Positions 35,291 to 44,522 are shown, numbered from the stretch's first letter. The stretch: DNA of 64,000 nt from Lysinibacillus composti (GCF_016908465.1 NZ_JAFBDY010000010.1:62001-126000); one strand, 5' to 3'. Program-made: numbers and translations. Notes: generated from the letters alone by a model not told the origin.

Positions 35291-35779
35291 TTATATCTTT
35301 GTTAGGTATTCAGCTAATTGATTAAAGGTTCCGGAATAACCTTCCCGAGCCATCTCTTTTGAATCCTCGAAGCTTTTAATTTCTTCTTCAGTCGGAGATA
35401 CGGGAGACACAACCATTGTAATCGTTGTTTTATCTTCGTCTTCGGTTAGTGTAATGATATTCATGATTTCCATAGGCCAATTTGCGTCAAAGGGGGCACG
35501 TACAGTGTTCCCTACTTCATCAGAGAAGAAACTGGTGTAAACAATTTTCTCTGGTGCAATCATTTCATCATATTTAAATTTAACCCACATTTTATTGCCA
35601 TCAGCAGGTTTCTGGCTATAGTGAAAAACACCGCCCGGACGGAAATCTGATTTGGAAACCTCGAATGTCCATCCCTTTGGCCCCCACCAGTTTTTTAAGT
35701 GATCTGATTCAGTCAATGCCTTAAACACAAGTTCACGTGGGGCATTGAGAGTATGAGTGACTTTGATTTGAGTTGTCAT
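35291..35779 (-). CDS. SRPBCC/AHSA1-domain protein
   Basis: 162 residues. THTLNAPRELVFKALTESDHLKNWWGPKGW is the opening of the AHSA1 (activator of Hsp90 ATPase homologue) START-like fold, with DFRPGGVFHYSQKPADG and the C-terminal EMAREGYSGTFNQLAEYL helix. Such proteins bind hydrophobic ligands. Often they pair with an ArsR regulator; none is adjacent here. Confidence 0.9.
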   Translation of the reverse strand: MTTQIKVTHTLNAPRELVFKALTESDHLKNWWGPKGWTFEVSKSDFRPGGVFHYSQKPADGNKMWVKFKYDEMIAPEKIVYTSFFSDEVGNTVRAPFDANWPMEIMNIITLTEDEDKTTITMVVSPVSPTEEEIKSFEDSKEMAREGYSGTFNQLAEYLTKI

Positions 35780-35887
35780 TTGATTCCTCCAATAATGTTA
35801 TTTATGAGCGAGTTCGCGTACCGGCTTTAGTAGAAAATCCTACTGCTTAGTATAAAATGATGATAATAGTAAATAAAATAAAAGATT

Positions 35888-35910
35888 GCCCAAAAGTTAC
35901 TACTTTTGGG
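35888..35910. terminator. Hairpin after the repeat-protein gene
   Basis: GCCCAAAAGT / ACTTTTGGGC perfect stem with a short loop, 26 bp beyond the stop of the minus-strand gene. Confidence 0.6.
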
Positions 35911-35935
35911 CGAGGGATCTGAAGTCTTTTCTTTT

Positions 35936-36652
35936 CTACATCATTTTCATCTCGTTTGCAATTTCTTCTTGAGTTTTATGCTTTGATTTGGCCGAACTGG
36001 AAGAAGCCTTATTAGAGGACTTACCAGCTTGCCCGTTAGAAGGTACAAACTCTTTCGCAATTTCTTCCTGGTTCTTCGGTTTTGATTTCGCCGAACTGGA
36101 AGAAGCCTTATTAGAGGACTTACCAGCTTGCCCGTTAGAAGGAACAAACTCTTTCGCAATTTCTTCCTGGTTCTTCGGTTTTGATTTCGCCGGACTGGAA
36201 GAAGCCTTGTTAGAGGACTTACTTGCTTGCCCGTTAGAAGGAACAAATTCTTTCGCAATTTCTTCTACAACATTTTTAGGTAAAACTTCCTTTGCAAGTT
36301 GCTCAAGATTGTTAGGGATTGCGTTTGCTGATGACTTTCCAGCAGTTGTATTAGAAGAACTTTTCGATTGATTTTGATTCGATGTTGGGACAAACTCTTT
36401 TGCGATTTCTTCTACAACGTCTTTAGGTAAAAACTGTTTGGCAAGTGCTTCTAAACCTTTAGTATTTGCGTTTGTCGATGGCTTTGCAGAAGGTGTGTTA
36501 GAAGAACTCTTCGATTTATTCGATGTAGGGAAAAATTCTTTCGCAATCTCTTCAACATTCTTTATTAAGGATTTTATCGGATTTCCTTGTTTCCCTTGAC
36601 CTTTATTCGATTGGCCATTACTTCTATATTTCTTATGATCAAAAATTGACAT
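35936..36652 (-). CDS. Ser/Lys/Asn-rich repeat protein
   Basis: 238 residues, no signal peptide or membrane helix. The phrase VEEIAKEFxPxxxQ recurs five times. The last three copies form 34-residue units (102 bp at DNA level, nearly identical), each EEIAKEFVPSNGQAGKSSNK followed by ASSSSAKSKPKNQ. The N-terminus MSIFDHKKYRSNGQSNKGQG is basic and glycine-rich. GGAGATGAG precedes the ATG. The family is not recognised; composition suggests a disordered linker with amphipathic EEIAKEF helices, perhaps a spore or surface-associated protein. Confidence 0.78.
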   Translation of the reverse strand: MSIFDHKKYRSNGQSNKGQGKQGNPIKSLIKNVEEIAKEFFPTSNKSKSSSNTPSAKPSTNANTKGLEALAKQFLPKDVVEEIAKEFVPTSNQNQSKSSSNTTAGKSSANAIPNNLEQLAKEVLPKNVVEEIAKEFVPSNGQASKSSNKASSSPAKSKPKNQEEIAKEFVPSNGQAGKSSNKASSSSAKSKPKNQEEIAKEFVPSNGQAGKSSNKASSSSAKSKHKTQEEIANEMKMM

Positions 36653-36838
36653 CTCATCATCTCCTTCAGTACTTAATATGAGAGAAGGAGAGAGTGATTA
36701 TGTCAAGAAAGGATTGTCAAATCTTACGAATAAGTTGTGGATTCAAATCAAATAAGGTGAAATATCCAAATTTTATAGAGAATTTTACTTGATCCTTTAA
36801 GGTATACCAAATCCATAACCTTTTTTTATCCGAACCAG

Positions 36839-37891
36839 TTACTTTAAAAGTAGCATTGCTTCTTCAAGGGTCGCCATGTTTTTCATCATCGAACATGCTG
36901 CATCCAGAATAGGGAAAGCTAAGGCTGCACCAGAACCTTCACCTAGACGCATATTCATATGCAACATCGGTTCAATGTCTAGTAATTGAGCGGCAATTTT
37001 TGCACCTGGTTCTTCAGAAGCGTGAGAGGGGATTACATATTCTTTTACTTTGGCTTCAAGTTTGTAAGCAATTAAAGCAGCTACTGTTGAAATATAGCCA
37101 TCAATTACAACTGGAACGCGATTAGCTGCAGCGGCAAGGATGACACCCGCCATTCCTGCAATTTCTAATCCACCGACTTTCGCTAAAATATCAAGTGGGT
37201 CTTGTGGATTCGGTTTGTTTAATGCAATGGCTTTACGAATAACCTCTGCTTTGTACTCAATTCCTCCAGCACCCACACCTGCACCAAATCCTGTTACTTC
37301 AAGTGGATCGCAATCATGTATAACGGATAAAATCGCCGCACTCGGAGTTGTGTTGCCGATTCCCATTTCACCAGTACCAAGTAAATTAACTCCTTTTTTA
37401 ATTTCTTCAGTTGCTACTTCAATACCAACTTCAATTGCTTGTACTGCTTCTTCTCTCGTCATTGCAGGACCTTTTGCCATATTATCAGTACCGTATTTTA
37501 CTTTCTTTATCATGACTCCAGCATCTGTAGGAAGATCTTCTTTTACACCAATATCTACTGGGACCACTTTGGCGTTGGTAATGTTTGCGATCGCACATAC
37601 ACCTGTTAAGCCTCTAGGAAAACTTAACGTTTGAAAAACAGTTACGTTTTGCGGATTTGTTGTAACACCTTCATCATAAACACCGTGATCTCCAGCCATC
37701 ACAATCATGGCCTTTTGATCAATATTAGGGAATAGCTCTCCCGTAATCCCAGATAGTTGGATAGCAAGAGCTTCTAGTTTTCCTAAGCTTTGGGGTGGTT
37801 TACTAAGGGCATCAACACGTTCTCTTGCTTTACCCATCATCTCTTGATCAACCGCTTGAATTTTTTCCATTGTTTCTTGTAATAATTGCAT
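36839..37891 (-). CDS. cobT: Nicotinate-nucleotide-dimethylbenzimidazole phosphoribosyltransferase
   Basis: 350 residues, normal CobT length. Recognised segments are PPQSLGKLEALAIQLSGITG, AGDHGVYDEGVTTNPQNVT, LLGTGEMGIGNTTPSAAIL and the C-terminal RLGEGSGAALAFPILDAA with the catalytic Glu. It makes alpha-ribazole phosphate for the lower ligand of cobalamin. It stands alone behind a cobalamin riboswitch and terminator, so expression falls when B12 is plentiful. No other cob gene is nearby, suggesting salvage or a scattered pathway. Confidence 0.95.
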   Translation of the reverse strand: MQLLQETMEKIQAVDQEMMGKARERVDALSKPPQSLGKLEALAIQLSGITGELFPNIDQKAMIVMAGDHGVYDEGVTTNPQNVTVFQTLSFPRGLTGVCAIANITNAKVVPVDIGVKEDLPTDAGVMIKKVKYGTDNMAKGPAMTREEAVQAIEVGIEVATEEIKKGVNLLGTGEMGIGNTTPSAAILSVIHDCDPLEVTGFGAGVGAGGIEYKAEVIRKAIALNKPNPQDPLDILAKVGGLEIAGMAGVILAAAANRVPVVIDGYISTVAALIAYKLEAKVKEYVIPSHASEEPGAKIAAQLLDIEPMLHMNMRLGEGSGAALAFPILDAACSMMKNMATLEEAMLLLK

Positions 37892-37931
37892 TATTTCAAT
37901 TCTCCTTTTGTTTTTTATTCAATAGGAAAAT

Positions 37932-37979
37932 AAAAAAAGTCTGCAGTTTATTCCATTACGAATAAACTACAGACTTTTC
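37932..37979 (-). terminator. Riboswitch-controlled terminator before cobT
   Basis: Minus strand: AAAAGTCTGTAGTTTATTC, short loop, GGAATAAACTGCAGACTTTT and more Ts. It lies between the riboswitch and cobT and should form when cobalamin is bound. Confidence 0.88.
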
Positions 37980-37994
37980 CATCGCCTATATAAT

Positions 37995-38155
37995 TCCAAG
38001 TAAGTAGGCAGGTCTCCTGGCTCAAGATCAACATTCCATAAAACCTTCCCGGAATAGTTCCAGTGGCATTCTCTATGAAACTCACTTTTACAGTGGTGGG
38101 ACCGCTAAAGATTTTCACTTTATTCCCTATTCTCCCTAATCGGGCACCTAATACT
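37995..38155 (-). promoter_or_regulatory. Cobalamin riboswitch
   Basis: Read on the minus strand, the conserved blocks occur in order: GGTGCCCG, GGGAGAATAGGGAA, AGCGGTCCCACCACTGTAA, GAATGCCACTGG, CCGGGAAGG and the B12 box GAGCCAGGAGACCTGCC. Distances match the class I adenosylcobalamin aptamer. Confidence 0.95.
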
Positions 38156-38203
38156 TTTATGTAGTTAACTTTACTTTACGACGGAGAAATCCATTCGTCA
38201 AGA

Positions 38204-38231
38204 GGGACGAGGGGACAGGTCCCTTGTCCCA
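38204..38231. repeat. GGGACAGG/CCTTGTCCC intergenic repeat, copy 3
   Basis: GGGACGAGGGGACAGGTCCC then TTGTCCCA, located upstream of the riboswitch. Confidence 0.85.
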
Positions 38232-38329
38232 AAAATAAGCCTGTAGCAATGCTGATCTTAGTTAAGATGATAGAGTTTCTCTTGTAACTATTTTTTATTC
38301 AATATTGGGAGGGGGAGTTACGGGAAATA

Positions 38330-38369
38330 TAAAAAGGATACTACGCTTGCACATGAAGTCGTAGTATCC
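38330..38369 (-). terminator. Terminator of the chemoreceptor gene
   Basis: GGATACTACG / CGTAGTATCC 10-bp stem, 14-nt loop; on the minus strand it is followed by TTTTTATATTT. Confidence 0.88.
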
Positions 38370-38384
38370 CATTTAAATCTGTAT

Positions 38385-40151
38385 CTAAGAAAGCTTAAAT
38401 TGTTGGATTAAATGATTTAACTCTACAGCCAATTTTTCAAGCTCCTCAGAACTCGCCGCTACTTCTTCCATTGAGCTGCTTGTTTGCTGAGAAGAGGCCG
38501 ATGTTTGTTCCACACCTGCTGCAGATTCTTGTGAAATCGAAGCAATTTCCTCTATGGATGAATTCATTTCCTGGCTAGTTGATTGAATCATCATTAAACT
38601 TTCACTAACCGTTTGTATATTTTCAACCATTACTTGTACAGAATCACTAATTTTCTCAAATGTTTCGCCAGTTGTTTTAAGTTGGCTCGTTCCTTTTTCT
38701 ACTTCTTTGTAGCCTGTTTGTAAGGAGATGGCCACTTCCGAAGAATCTGATTGAATTGTTTTAACGATATGCGTAATCTCCGAAACCGAACTTGCTACTT
38801 GTTCCGCGAGCTTTTTCACTTCCTTTGCTACCACTGAAAAGCCTCGTCCGTGTTCACCAGCACGAGCGGCTTCAATTGCTGCATTCAAGGCTAAAAGGTT
38901 TGTTTGTTCTGCAACTTCTCGGATGACAGTTACTAATTTTGAAATTTCCCCCGACTGAACATCTAATTGTTGAACCTTTTGAACAGAGTCTTGGACAATT
39001 CGGTCAATATTTGCCATCTGTTCAATCGATTGCATCATTAGTTTCGAACCGCCTTCAGTTAATTGTAAAACCTCATGGGATGACTGGTGGATTCTTTCGC
39101 CATTTTCATTGGCTTCTTCTACTTTCTCCACATATGTTCCCATAGCGGAGGAAAGATCAGCTGCGTGACTTGCTTGTGATTCTGTACCTGAAGCAATTTC
39201 CTCCATCGTTCTCGCAACCTGTTCAGCACCAGTTTTCACTTCATTTGCAGATTGCGTTAGTTCCTCACTATGTCCTGTAATCAATTGGGATGCTTGAGAA
39301 ATATTTTGAACCATATTTTTTAATTTATCTTGCAGATGATTGATGCCATTCGCCAACTGTCCAGTTTCATCTTTAGAGCTGATTTCAAGTTGATGACGTG
39401 TTAAGTCGCCATCTGCTATATATGACATTTGTTCTGTTACTTTTTTTATTGGGTTAGAAACGTGATTTGCAAAGAACCAAATAATCAAAATACCAATGAC
39501 TAATGTAATACTGATAATGATTAAATTTAATTGTAAGATTTCATTCGCAGGTTCGTTAAAATCGATCATGTAAGTACCCGCAACGACAACCAAGCCCCAA
39601 TCCTCGAAAGCTTTTGAGTAGGTTACCTTTTCTTCAATTTGTTCAGGGTTATTAGGGAGAGGGTAAGAATAATATGTAAATCCGCCTCCATTTAATCCGT
39701 GATCTATGTATTCTTGTGCATAATTTTTTCCATCATTATCTTGTTTATCCCAAAGGTTACTTCCTTCATTTGTTGGATGTGCAATGAGATTCCCTTCGTT
39801 ATCTGAGATAAAGACATATCCATTTTCGCCTAAGTCTAAATTTTTGTTAATGGGTCTTGTGTTATCTTGTTGTTTCTCACCAAGGATTGCTAGTTTTACT
39901 TTTTCCTTCGCCTCAACTAAGGTAAGGTCGCCATTTTCAACTTGTTCGTTTAGTACATTCATTAACTCAATTGTGTATTCAACACTATTCTTTAAATTCG
40001 TCTCTCCAAGTTCACTTAAACTATTACTACTTTTCTGAAAGCTAAATATCCCTAAAACAATCATCGGAATAGTTAGTAGCAAGATCGAAACCGTTAATAA
40101 CTTACTTTTAATTGAATGAGCAAACAAACCTTTAATACTGAATTTCATCAT
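38385..40151 (-). CDS. Methyl-accepting chemotaxis protein with Cache sensor
   Basis: 588 residues: membrane helix about 12-34; extracellular Cache_2-type sensor about 40-200 ([35 protein letters not shown]); second helix about 208-232; HAMP 233-285; cytoplasmic signalling domain with the invariant hairpin tip [22 protein letters not shown] near 420. Methylation-type Gln/Glu pairs flank it. It senses a small extracellular ligand and signals through CheW/CheA. It lacks the C-terminal NWETF tether, as usual in Bacillales. Confidence 0.94.
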   Translation of the reverse strand: MMKFSIKGLFAHSIKSKLLTVSILLLTIPMIVLGIFSFQKSSNSLSELGETNLKNSVEYTIELMNVLNEQVENGDLTLVEAKEKVKLAILGEKQQDNTRPINKNLDLGENGYVFISDNEGNLIAHPTNEGSNLWDKQDNDGKNYAQEYIDHGLNGGGFTYYSYPLPNNPEQIEEKVTYSKAFEDWGLVVVAGTYMIDFNEPANEILQLNLIIISITLVIGILIIWFFANHVSNPIKKVTEQMSYIADGDLTRHQLEISSKDETGQLANGINHLQDKLKNMVQNISQASQLITGHSEELTQSANEVKTGAEQVARTMEEIASGTESQASHAADLSSAMGTYVEKVEEANENGERIHQSSHEVLQLTEGGSKLMMQSIEQMANIDRIVQDSVQKVQQLDVQSGEISKLVTVIREVAEQTNLLALNAAIEAARAGEHGRGFSVVAKEVKKLAEQVASSVSEITHIVKTIQSDSSEVAISLQTGYKEVEKGTSQLKTTGETFEKISDSVQVMVENIQTVSESLMMIQSTSQEMNSSIEEIASISQESAAGVEQTSASSQQTSSSMEEVAASSEELEKLAVELNHLIQQFKLS

Positions 40152-40278
40152 GTTTTACATCCTCATCACTTCGATTAGTACTTTAAATTATAGCGTTTAT
40201 TCCAAATTCTTCTCCTTCATTCTTTGTTTGATTATATTACTGCTATATTTAAAATTCAATATATTATAATAATTGATA

Positions 40279-40306
40279 GGGACAGGGGGACAGGTTCCTT
40301 GTCCCA
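40279..40306. repeat. GGGACAGG/CCTTGTCCC intergenic repeat, copy 4
   Basis: GGGACAGGGGGACAGGTTCC then TTGTCCCA, in the gap between the DUF421 and chemoreceptor genes. Confidence 0.85.
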
Positions 40307-40382
40307 GTCTTTAAGAGAAGGGCACTAATTTTCACTAAGAAGAAGGCCACCTCCCACTAGTAGCAGGTGGTGACCTCCAAAG

Positions 40383-40979
40383 CTATTGTAAATGTTTCGG
40401 TAAATCATCATCACTATTTTCATTTAACGTTTCAGCGAAAATATTATGTTGAGTTTGGTTATTCGTATTTAAAAGTTGTCCGTTTTGAATGAGCATCATC
40501 AGATTTTGAATGTCCTCTTTTGTGGCAGGCTGCTTTTCCGGCTTTAATGTATAGCCTAAGAGTCCGTTAGATTCGAGAGTGGCGTATTGTACATCTTGAA
40601 TACTCGTAACCCCAACTTGCCGCAATCGTTCTTCTAATTTATCGACGGTCAATCTAAGCTTTTTTAAATTGTTCTCCATTAACGAGCCATTTTGAATAAC
40701 CGGTACTGCCTTACCAGATATGGTTGTCTCTGCTTTGTCGAATTTTAATTGAATATACTCGGTTAAAATTAAACTTAATACCAATACGCCAGCAGTTACA
40801 AAAGTGGTCCCAAGCCCTTTAGTCGTAACGGGTTGGATTAGTAACGTACCAAGGGCAATCATCATCACCGTTTGAGGAATCGTCATTTGAGATATCGTTT
40901 TTCTTCCACCGATTCTTAAAAAAATAGTCCCTACAATGAAAATAAGAATTGTTTGCCAAATTAAATTTAAATCCATCAT
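40383..40979 (-). CDS. DUF421 (YetF-type) membrane protein
   Basis: 198 residues: three N-terminal helices (LIWQTILIFIVGTIFLRIGG, VMMIALGTLLIQPV, VLVLSLILTEYIQLKF) followed by the DUF421 soluble domain (ISGKAVPVIQNGSLMENNLKKLRLTVDKLEERLRQVGVTSIQDVQYA). Family members are found in spore-formers and may act in the spore membrane, but no activity is established. Somewhat shorter than the usual 210-230 residues. Confidence 0.87.
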   Translation of the reverse strand: MMDLNLIWQTILIFIVGTIFLRIGGRKTISQMTIPQTVMMIALGTLLIQPVTTKGLGTTFVTAGVLVLSLILTEYIQLKFDKAETTISGKAVPVIQNGSLMENNLKKLRLTVDKLEERLRQVGVTSIQDVQYATLESNGLLGYTLKPEKQPATKEDIQNLMMLIQNGQLLNTNNQTQHNIFAETLNENSDDDLPKHLQ

Positions 40980-41100
40980 CGATTAAATCCCTTCTTATAT
41001 TTATAGTTCATTATATTTTGCACTATTTGGTTAAAAGTATAAGTTCTAAAATTCCAGATTTAATTGCACCAAAAAAGCCAATTTTCTCAATCAGAAAATT

Positions 41101-41161
41101 GGACAGGGACATGGGGGACAGGTACCTTGTCCCAAAAGAATGGGACAGTGTACCTGTCCCT
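41101..41161. repeat. GGGACAGG/CCTTGTCCC intergenic repeat, copy 5 (double)
   Basis: GGGACATGGGGGACAGGTAC-CTTGTCCCA followed by GGGACAGTGTACCTGTCCC. Its last bases include the TAG stop of the minus-strand TspO-like gene. Confidence 0.85.
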
Positions 41162-41933
41162 ATGGCAATATAGAATACTTGTTTCGATAGAATTGAATTG
41201 CTGCCATACCAATTAATACGACCATACCGGCAAGGGAAACGAACTGAAGAATGTCATATTCTCCTTTATAGTTAAGTGATCTAAGAGACAGATAGATTCC
41301 AAGGTAAGCCCAAGCTACCGGTAAAGGAAATACAGCATTCTTGTTAGTCGAAAGGATCGTATAGACTAAAGATACCGCGATTATAAGAATGGAGATTGCC
41401 CAAATCATATTAGGAATTCCAAAGCCGTTCCATTCTATTTTGACTAACCACGCAGCAATGTTCACTATTGTGGCAATAAAAAGCCAGCCTCCATATAATC
41501 CAAATGTTAATGGCAGTAAAAAGCGTTTTCCATCGTGTATCTTCGTAACTCTCTGAAGAATAAGTAACAGTGTGATTAAGAGCAACAAAATAAAGATTAC
41601 CGAGCTTCCGATTTGAAGGTAAGAAAAACTGATAATCCACGCTATGTTCATCAGGCAAGAAATCCAGAATAGCTCGCTAATTTCATCGACAGCTTTCTGA
41701 TAGTACGAATCATTTTTCTTTACGATCATCACAATAAGTGAAATGATCAAGAGCGGATAGATAACACTCCAAATACTAAAAGTAATCGGTGCTGGTGTGA
41801 TTAAAGTAAAGTATCGATCTGAAACCTCTTTTTGTGAATTTCCATTAATTAAGCCAATAGCGCCCATAAAGTTGATAATCAAAGTAATCACCAAAAGTAC
41901 TGCATTGATGTAGGACTTTTTTGTTCTGTTCAT
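41160..41933 (-). CDS. TspO/MBR-like tryptophan-rich membrane protein
   Basis: 257 residues, about eight hydrophobic helices. The segment LITPAPITFSIWSVIYPLL (about 43-61) is the P-x-F-x-x-W-x-x-I-Y signature of TspO/tryptophan-rich sensory proteins, here in the longer eight-helix bacterial variety. TspO binds porphyrins and related ligands; the role of long forms is unclear. The stop codon lies inside a dispersed repeat, so the last residues (NKYSILP) may be set by the element. Confidence 0.78.
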   Translation of the reverse strand: MNRTKKSYINAVLLVITLIINFMGAIGLINGNSQKEVSDRYFTLITPAPITFSIWSVIYPLLIISLIVMIVKKNDSYYQKAVDEISELFWISCLMNIAWIISFSYLQIGSSVIFILLLLITLLLILQRVTKIHDGKRFLLPLTFGLYGGWLFIATIVNIAAWLVKIEWNGFGIPNMIWAISILIIAVSLVYTILSTNKNAVFPLPVAWAYLGIYLSLRSLNYKGEYDILQFVSLAGMVVLIGMAAIQFYRNKYSILP

Positions 41934-42012
41934 AAGAAACCTCCAACTTTTCTATAGCTTCTGTATAATTACAACTATATGACTCAATTCAATTAATCTT
42001 GCATTAATTAAT

Positions 42013-42076
42013 GGGACGTAGGGGACAGGTACCTCGTCCCATTAAATGGGACAGTGTACCTGTCCCCTCTGTCCCT
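42013..42076. repeat. GGGACAGG/CCTTGTCCC intergenic repeat, copy 6 (double)
   Basis: GGGACGTAGGGGACAGGTAC-CTCGTCCC followed by GGGACAGTGTACCTGTCCCC-TCTGTCCC. The second unit matches that of copy 5 almost exactly. Confidence 0.85.
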
Positions 42077-42210
42077 TAAGTTCAATTGGTATTAATAATC
42101 GTCAGTAAATGGCATGATAGGTGTAGGGAATGTAAACGTATCGATTCTCTACATGGCCCAAATTGTAGCGGAGCGTCATACACTTCAAATAGAAAAGGAG
42201 ACAAAACCAT

Positions 42211-42594
42211 ATGAAAATCATTGTTACGAGCATATTCGTAAACGACCAAGAAAAGGCACTAAAGTTTTATACTGAAACACTAGGCTTTGCAATAAAACAC
42301 GATGTACCTGTCGGAGAATTTAGATGGATTGCCCTTGTTTCACCTAATCATCCAGACGGTACCGAGCTGATACTCGAACCAAATAATCATCCAGCTGCCG
42401 AGGAATATCAAAAGAGATTATATGAAGATGGCATACCAGTAACGATGTTTGGTGTCGAAGATGTCAACAAAGAGTACGAAAGGTTATTAAAACTAGGAGT
42501 GAACTTTGCGGTGGAGCCGAAAGAAGCGGGTGGCGTCACATTAGCAATCTTCGATGATACATGTGGTAACTATCTACAAATTATACAACAATAA
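42211..42594 (+). CDS. VOC-family (glyoxalase-like) protein
   Basis: 127 residues: SIFVNDQEKALKFYTETLGFAIKHDVPVGEFRWIALVSP is the opening strand-helix of a vicinal-oxygen-chelate domain, and GNYLQIIQQ the closing strand, with NYLQI in place of the Glu ligand. This version resembles small YraH/PhnB-like VOC proteins of unknown substrate. AAAAGGAG precedes the ATG. Confidence 0.88.
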   Translation: MKIIVTSIFVNDQEKALKFYTETLGFAIKHDVPVGEFRWIALVSPNHPDGTELILEPNNHPAAEEYQKRLYEDGIPVTMFGVEDVNKEYERLLKLGVNFAVEPKEAGGVTLAIFDDTCGNYLQIIQQ

Positions 42595-42673
42595 CTTTGA
42601 GCCAATTGAGTACGAAGTGGCTAGCTCTCTAATAGGCAGCACATGTTTTATCATAAATGAAACAAAATCTATT

Positions 42674-42703
42674 AACCCCTGTCTTAAAAATAGGACAGGG
42701 GTT
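42674..42703. terminator. Hairpin terminator
   Basis: AACCCCTGTC / GACAGGGGTT perfect 10-bp stem then TATTTGTT. The arms share the GACAGGGG core of the dispersed repeat family. Confidence 0.75.
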
Positions 42704-42797
42704 TATTTGTTCTATACAATAGAAATAGATTTTAGTGAATTCATATAGTTCAACGAATTCATACGTTGGCACTTCGATAGAAAGGGGAGAGGTTCTC

Positions 42798-43418
42798 ATG
42801 AATATTTTAATTTTAGGGGGAACAGGACGAGTTGGGCGTCACATCGTTTCTTTTGCACTTCAGGACAAGCATCAGGTGACTGCGCTAGTTCGCACGCCAG
42901 AAAAGCTTCAAATAAAACATGAAAACTTAACGATTCTTCAAGGAAATGTTTTAAATAAAGAGGAGATTGCTCGTGCAATGCGCGGAATGGATGTGGTGAT
43001 TAGTGCACTCAATACCGATGGAGGAAATACTCTATCAGAAAGTATGCCACTTATAATCGAAGCGATGGGAAACGAAGGAATTAAAAGAATCATTACAGTA
43101 GGGACTGCCGGAATTCTCCAAAGTCGAGTGAGCCCAGATATTTTGCGTTATCAATCAAGTGAATCGAAACGTAAAATCACCCGTGCCGCCGAAGAACATC
43201 ATAAAGTCTATAATCTGCTTCAACAATCAAACCTCGAATGGACGATTGTCTGTCCTACGTATTTGCCAGATGGGGAAAGAGAAGGAAACTATCGTATCGA
43301 ACGTAATTTCTTACCGGAGAATGGGGTTAAAATTTCTGTGCCAGATACAGCAGAATTTACATTAAGCCAAATAACAAATAACGATTTTATTAGAACGCGT
43401 GTAGGAATCGCCTACTAA
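42798..43418 (+). CDS. NAD(P)-binding NmrA/SDR-a5-type protein
   Basis: 206 residues from the ATG at 42798, which follows GGGGAGAGG; an in-frame ATG at 42735 has no site. MNILILGGTGRVGRHIVSFALQ holds the GxxGxxG dinucleotide loop, and MDVVISALNT and EWTIVCPTYLPDG follow as in NmrA-like and flavin-reductase-like SDRs (YwnB type). It probably senses or reduces with NAD(P)H. Confidence 0.88.
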   Translation: MNILILGGTGRVGRHIVSFALQDKHQVTALVRTPEKLQIKHENLTILQGNVLNKEEIARAMRGMDVVISALNTDGGNTLSESMPLIIEAMGNEGIKRIITVGTAGILQSRVSPDILRYQSSESKRKITRAAEEHHKVYNLLQQSNLEWTIVCPTYLPDGEREGNYRIERNFLPENGVKISVPDTAEFTLSQITNNDFIRTRVGIAY

Positions 43419-43476
43419 TAAAAGGTACAATTAATAGAAAGCTAAAAAATATTGAACCATCATGGAGGGAATGTAA

Positions 43477-43809
43477 ATGCCACATTTAGTAGTTCGAGGA
43501 ATTTCAATTGAAGAAATGAAAAGAATCAGCAAGCCATTAGTAAGGGAACTCGCAGAAATTTGTGAATGCGGGACAGATAATTTTACGTTCGAAGTGCCCC
43601 ATTCCACATTTGTATTTGACGGAGAAGAGATCCCTTCCTTTCCGCTAATAGAAGTAAAGTGGTTTGAACGTGGGCGAGAAACTCGCGATCGCTTCGCAAA
43701 ATCAGTTACCGAACATATTCTGTCAACTGGAGTGGAAGAAGTAGAGGTCGTATTTATTCCATTCTCAGAGCCTAATTATTATATTAATGGCAAAAGGATA
43801 GTGGATTAA
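43477..43809 (+). CDS. DUF1904 protein
   Basis: 110 residues. MPHLVVRGISIEEMKRISKP, TDNFTFEVPHSTFVFDGEEI and the VEVVFIPFSEPNYYINGKRI ending are those of DUF1904, a family with a tautomerase-like fold. No catalytic assignment is possible. GGAGGGAATG is the ribosome binding site. Confidence 0.85.
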   Translation: MPHLVVRGISIEEMKRISKPLVRELAEICECGTDNFTFEVPHSTFVFDGEEIPSFPLIEVKWFERGRETRDRFAKSVTEHILSTGVEEVEVVFIPFSEPNYYINGKRIVD

Positions 43810-43890
43810 AACGAGCGCTTCGCTTTGTAAGAAAGACCTTCTCCTCTGATAAAACTACATTATCAAAATAGGTCATTATAAAAAAATAAC

Positions 43891-43931
43891 TCGAAAACGT
43901 TCTGTGACTAAGATAGCCGCAGCGTTTTCGA
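43891..43931. terminator. Hairpin between convergent genes
   Basis: TCGAAAACG / CGTTTTCGA 9-bp stem with an inner CTG / CAG, between the DUF1904 gene and the minus-strand gene. No clear T tail on either side. Confidence 0.5.
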
Positions 43932-44005
43932 ATTCATTTATAATAGATATGGTTTACCATAATTGCCCCTATTATGACGGCTAGTCATTCTACTCTGCAT
44001 TTTTT

Positions 44006-44413
44006 TTAATCGTTAATTGTAACATTTCGCTGAGCAAATACTTGTTTAACGACACCAAGAGCGTTTAAAACACGCGGGAACCCTGCATAGGGAAGCATGT
44101 GCACAATTGCACCAACAACTTGCTTTGGAGTTAAGCCAATATTAAGTCCGTTGTTGATATGCAATTCCAATTGTGGCTCTGTACCTAAAGTTGTAAGACC
44201 CGAAAGTGTTGCGATCGTACGTTCTTTATCCGTTAACCCTTCACGTGAATAAATATCTCCAAAACCAAATGAAACAATAAGATCTTCTAAATCTGGTGCA
44301 AGGCTTCTATAGGCTTCTCGAAGTTGTTGTACAGATGAAATTTCATCATTTCCTTCTAAAGAATATTTTTTTATAATATCTAATCCTCTTTGATAACGAT
44401 CTACTTCTGCCAT
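44006..44413 (-). CDS. Carboxymuconolactone decarboxylase-family protein
   Basis: 135 residues: VDRYQRGLDIIKKYSLEG, SFGFGDIYSREGLTDKERTIATLSGLTTLGTEPQLELHINNGLN is the conserved CMD helix pair. The C-x-x-C-x-x-x-H redox site of the AhpD branch is absent, so it belongs to the gamma-carboxymuconolactone decarboxylase type. It has its own promoter overlapping the 3' end of the LysR gene, built like that of the GntP operon, so the two are probably co-regulated. Confidence 0.88.
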   Translation of the reverse strand: MAEVDRYQRGLDIIKKYSLEGNDEISSVQQLREAYRSLAPDLEDLIVSFGFGDIYSREGLTDKERTIATLSGLTTLGTEPQLELHINNGLNIGLTPKQVVGAIVHMLPYAGFPRVLNALGVVKQVFAQRNVTIND

Positions 44414-44456
44414 TATTTTTATTCCTCCTAAAAACTATTTGTTTTGTCGGAAATAA

Positions 44457-44522
44457 ATATAACGCTATAAGGATTATTCGTAAAATACATATATACTATT
44501 ATATATATTCGTATTATTCATA
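44457..44522 (-). promoter_or_regulatory. Promoter and candidate LysR site of the decarboxylase-like gene
   Basis: Minus strand, in order: TATGAATAATACGAATATAT (44503-44522), -35 TTTACG (44479-44484), 16-bp spacer, -10 TTATAT (44457-44462) preceded by GCG. The same blocks in the same order occur at 45580-45624. Confidence 0.6.

Noticed and set aside
35947-36371. Long open frames on both strands inside the repeat-protein gene
   Set aside because: They are shadows created by the 102-bp in-frame repeats of the minus-strand gene, without ribosome binding sites.
42554-42748. Open frame after the VOC gene
   Set aside because: It starts inside the VOC gene, reads through a terminator and has no ribosome binding site.
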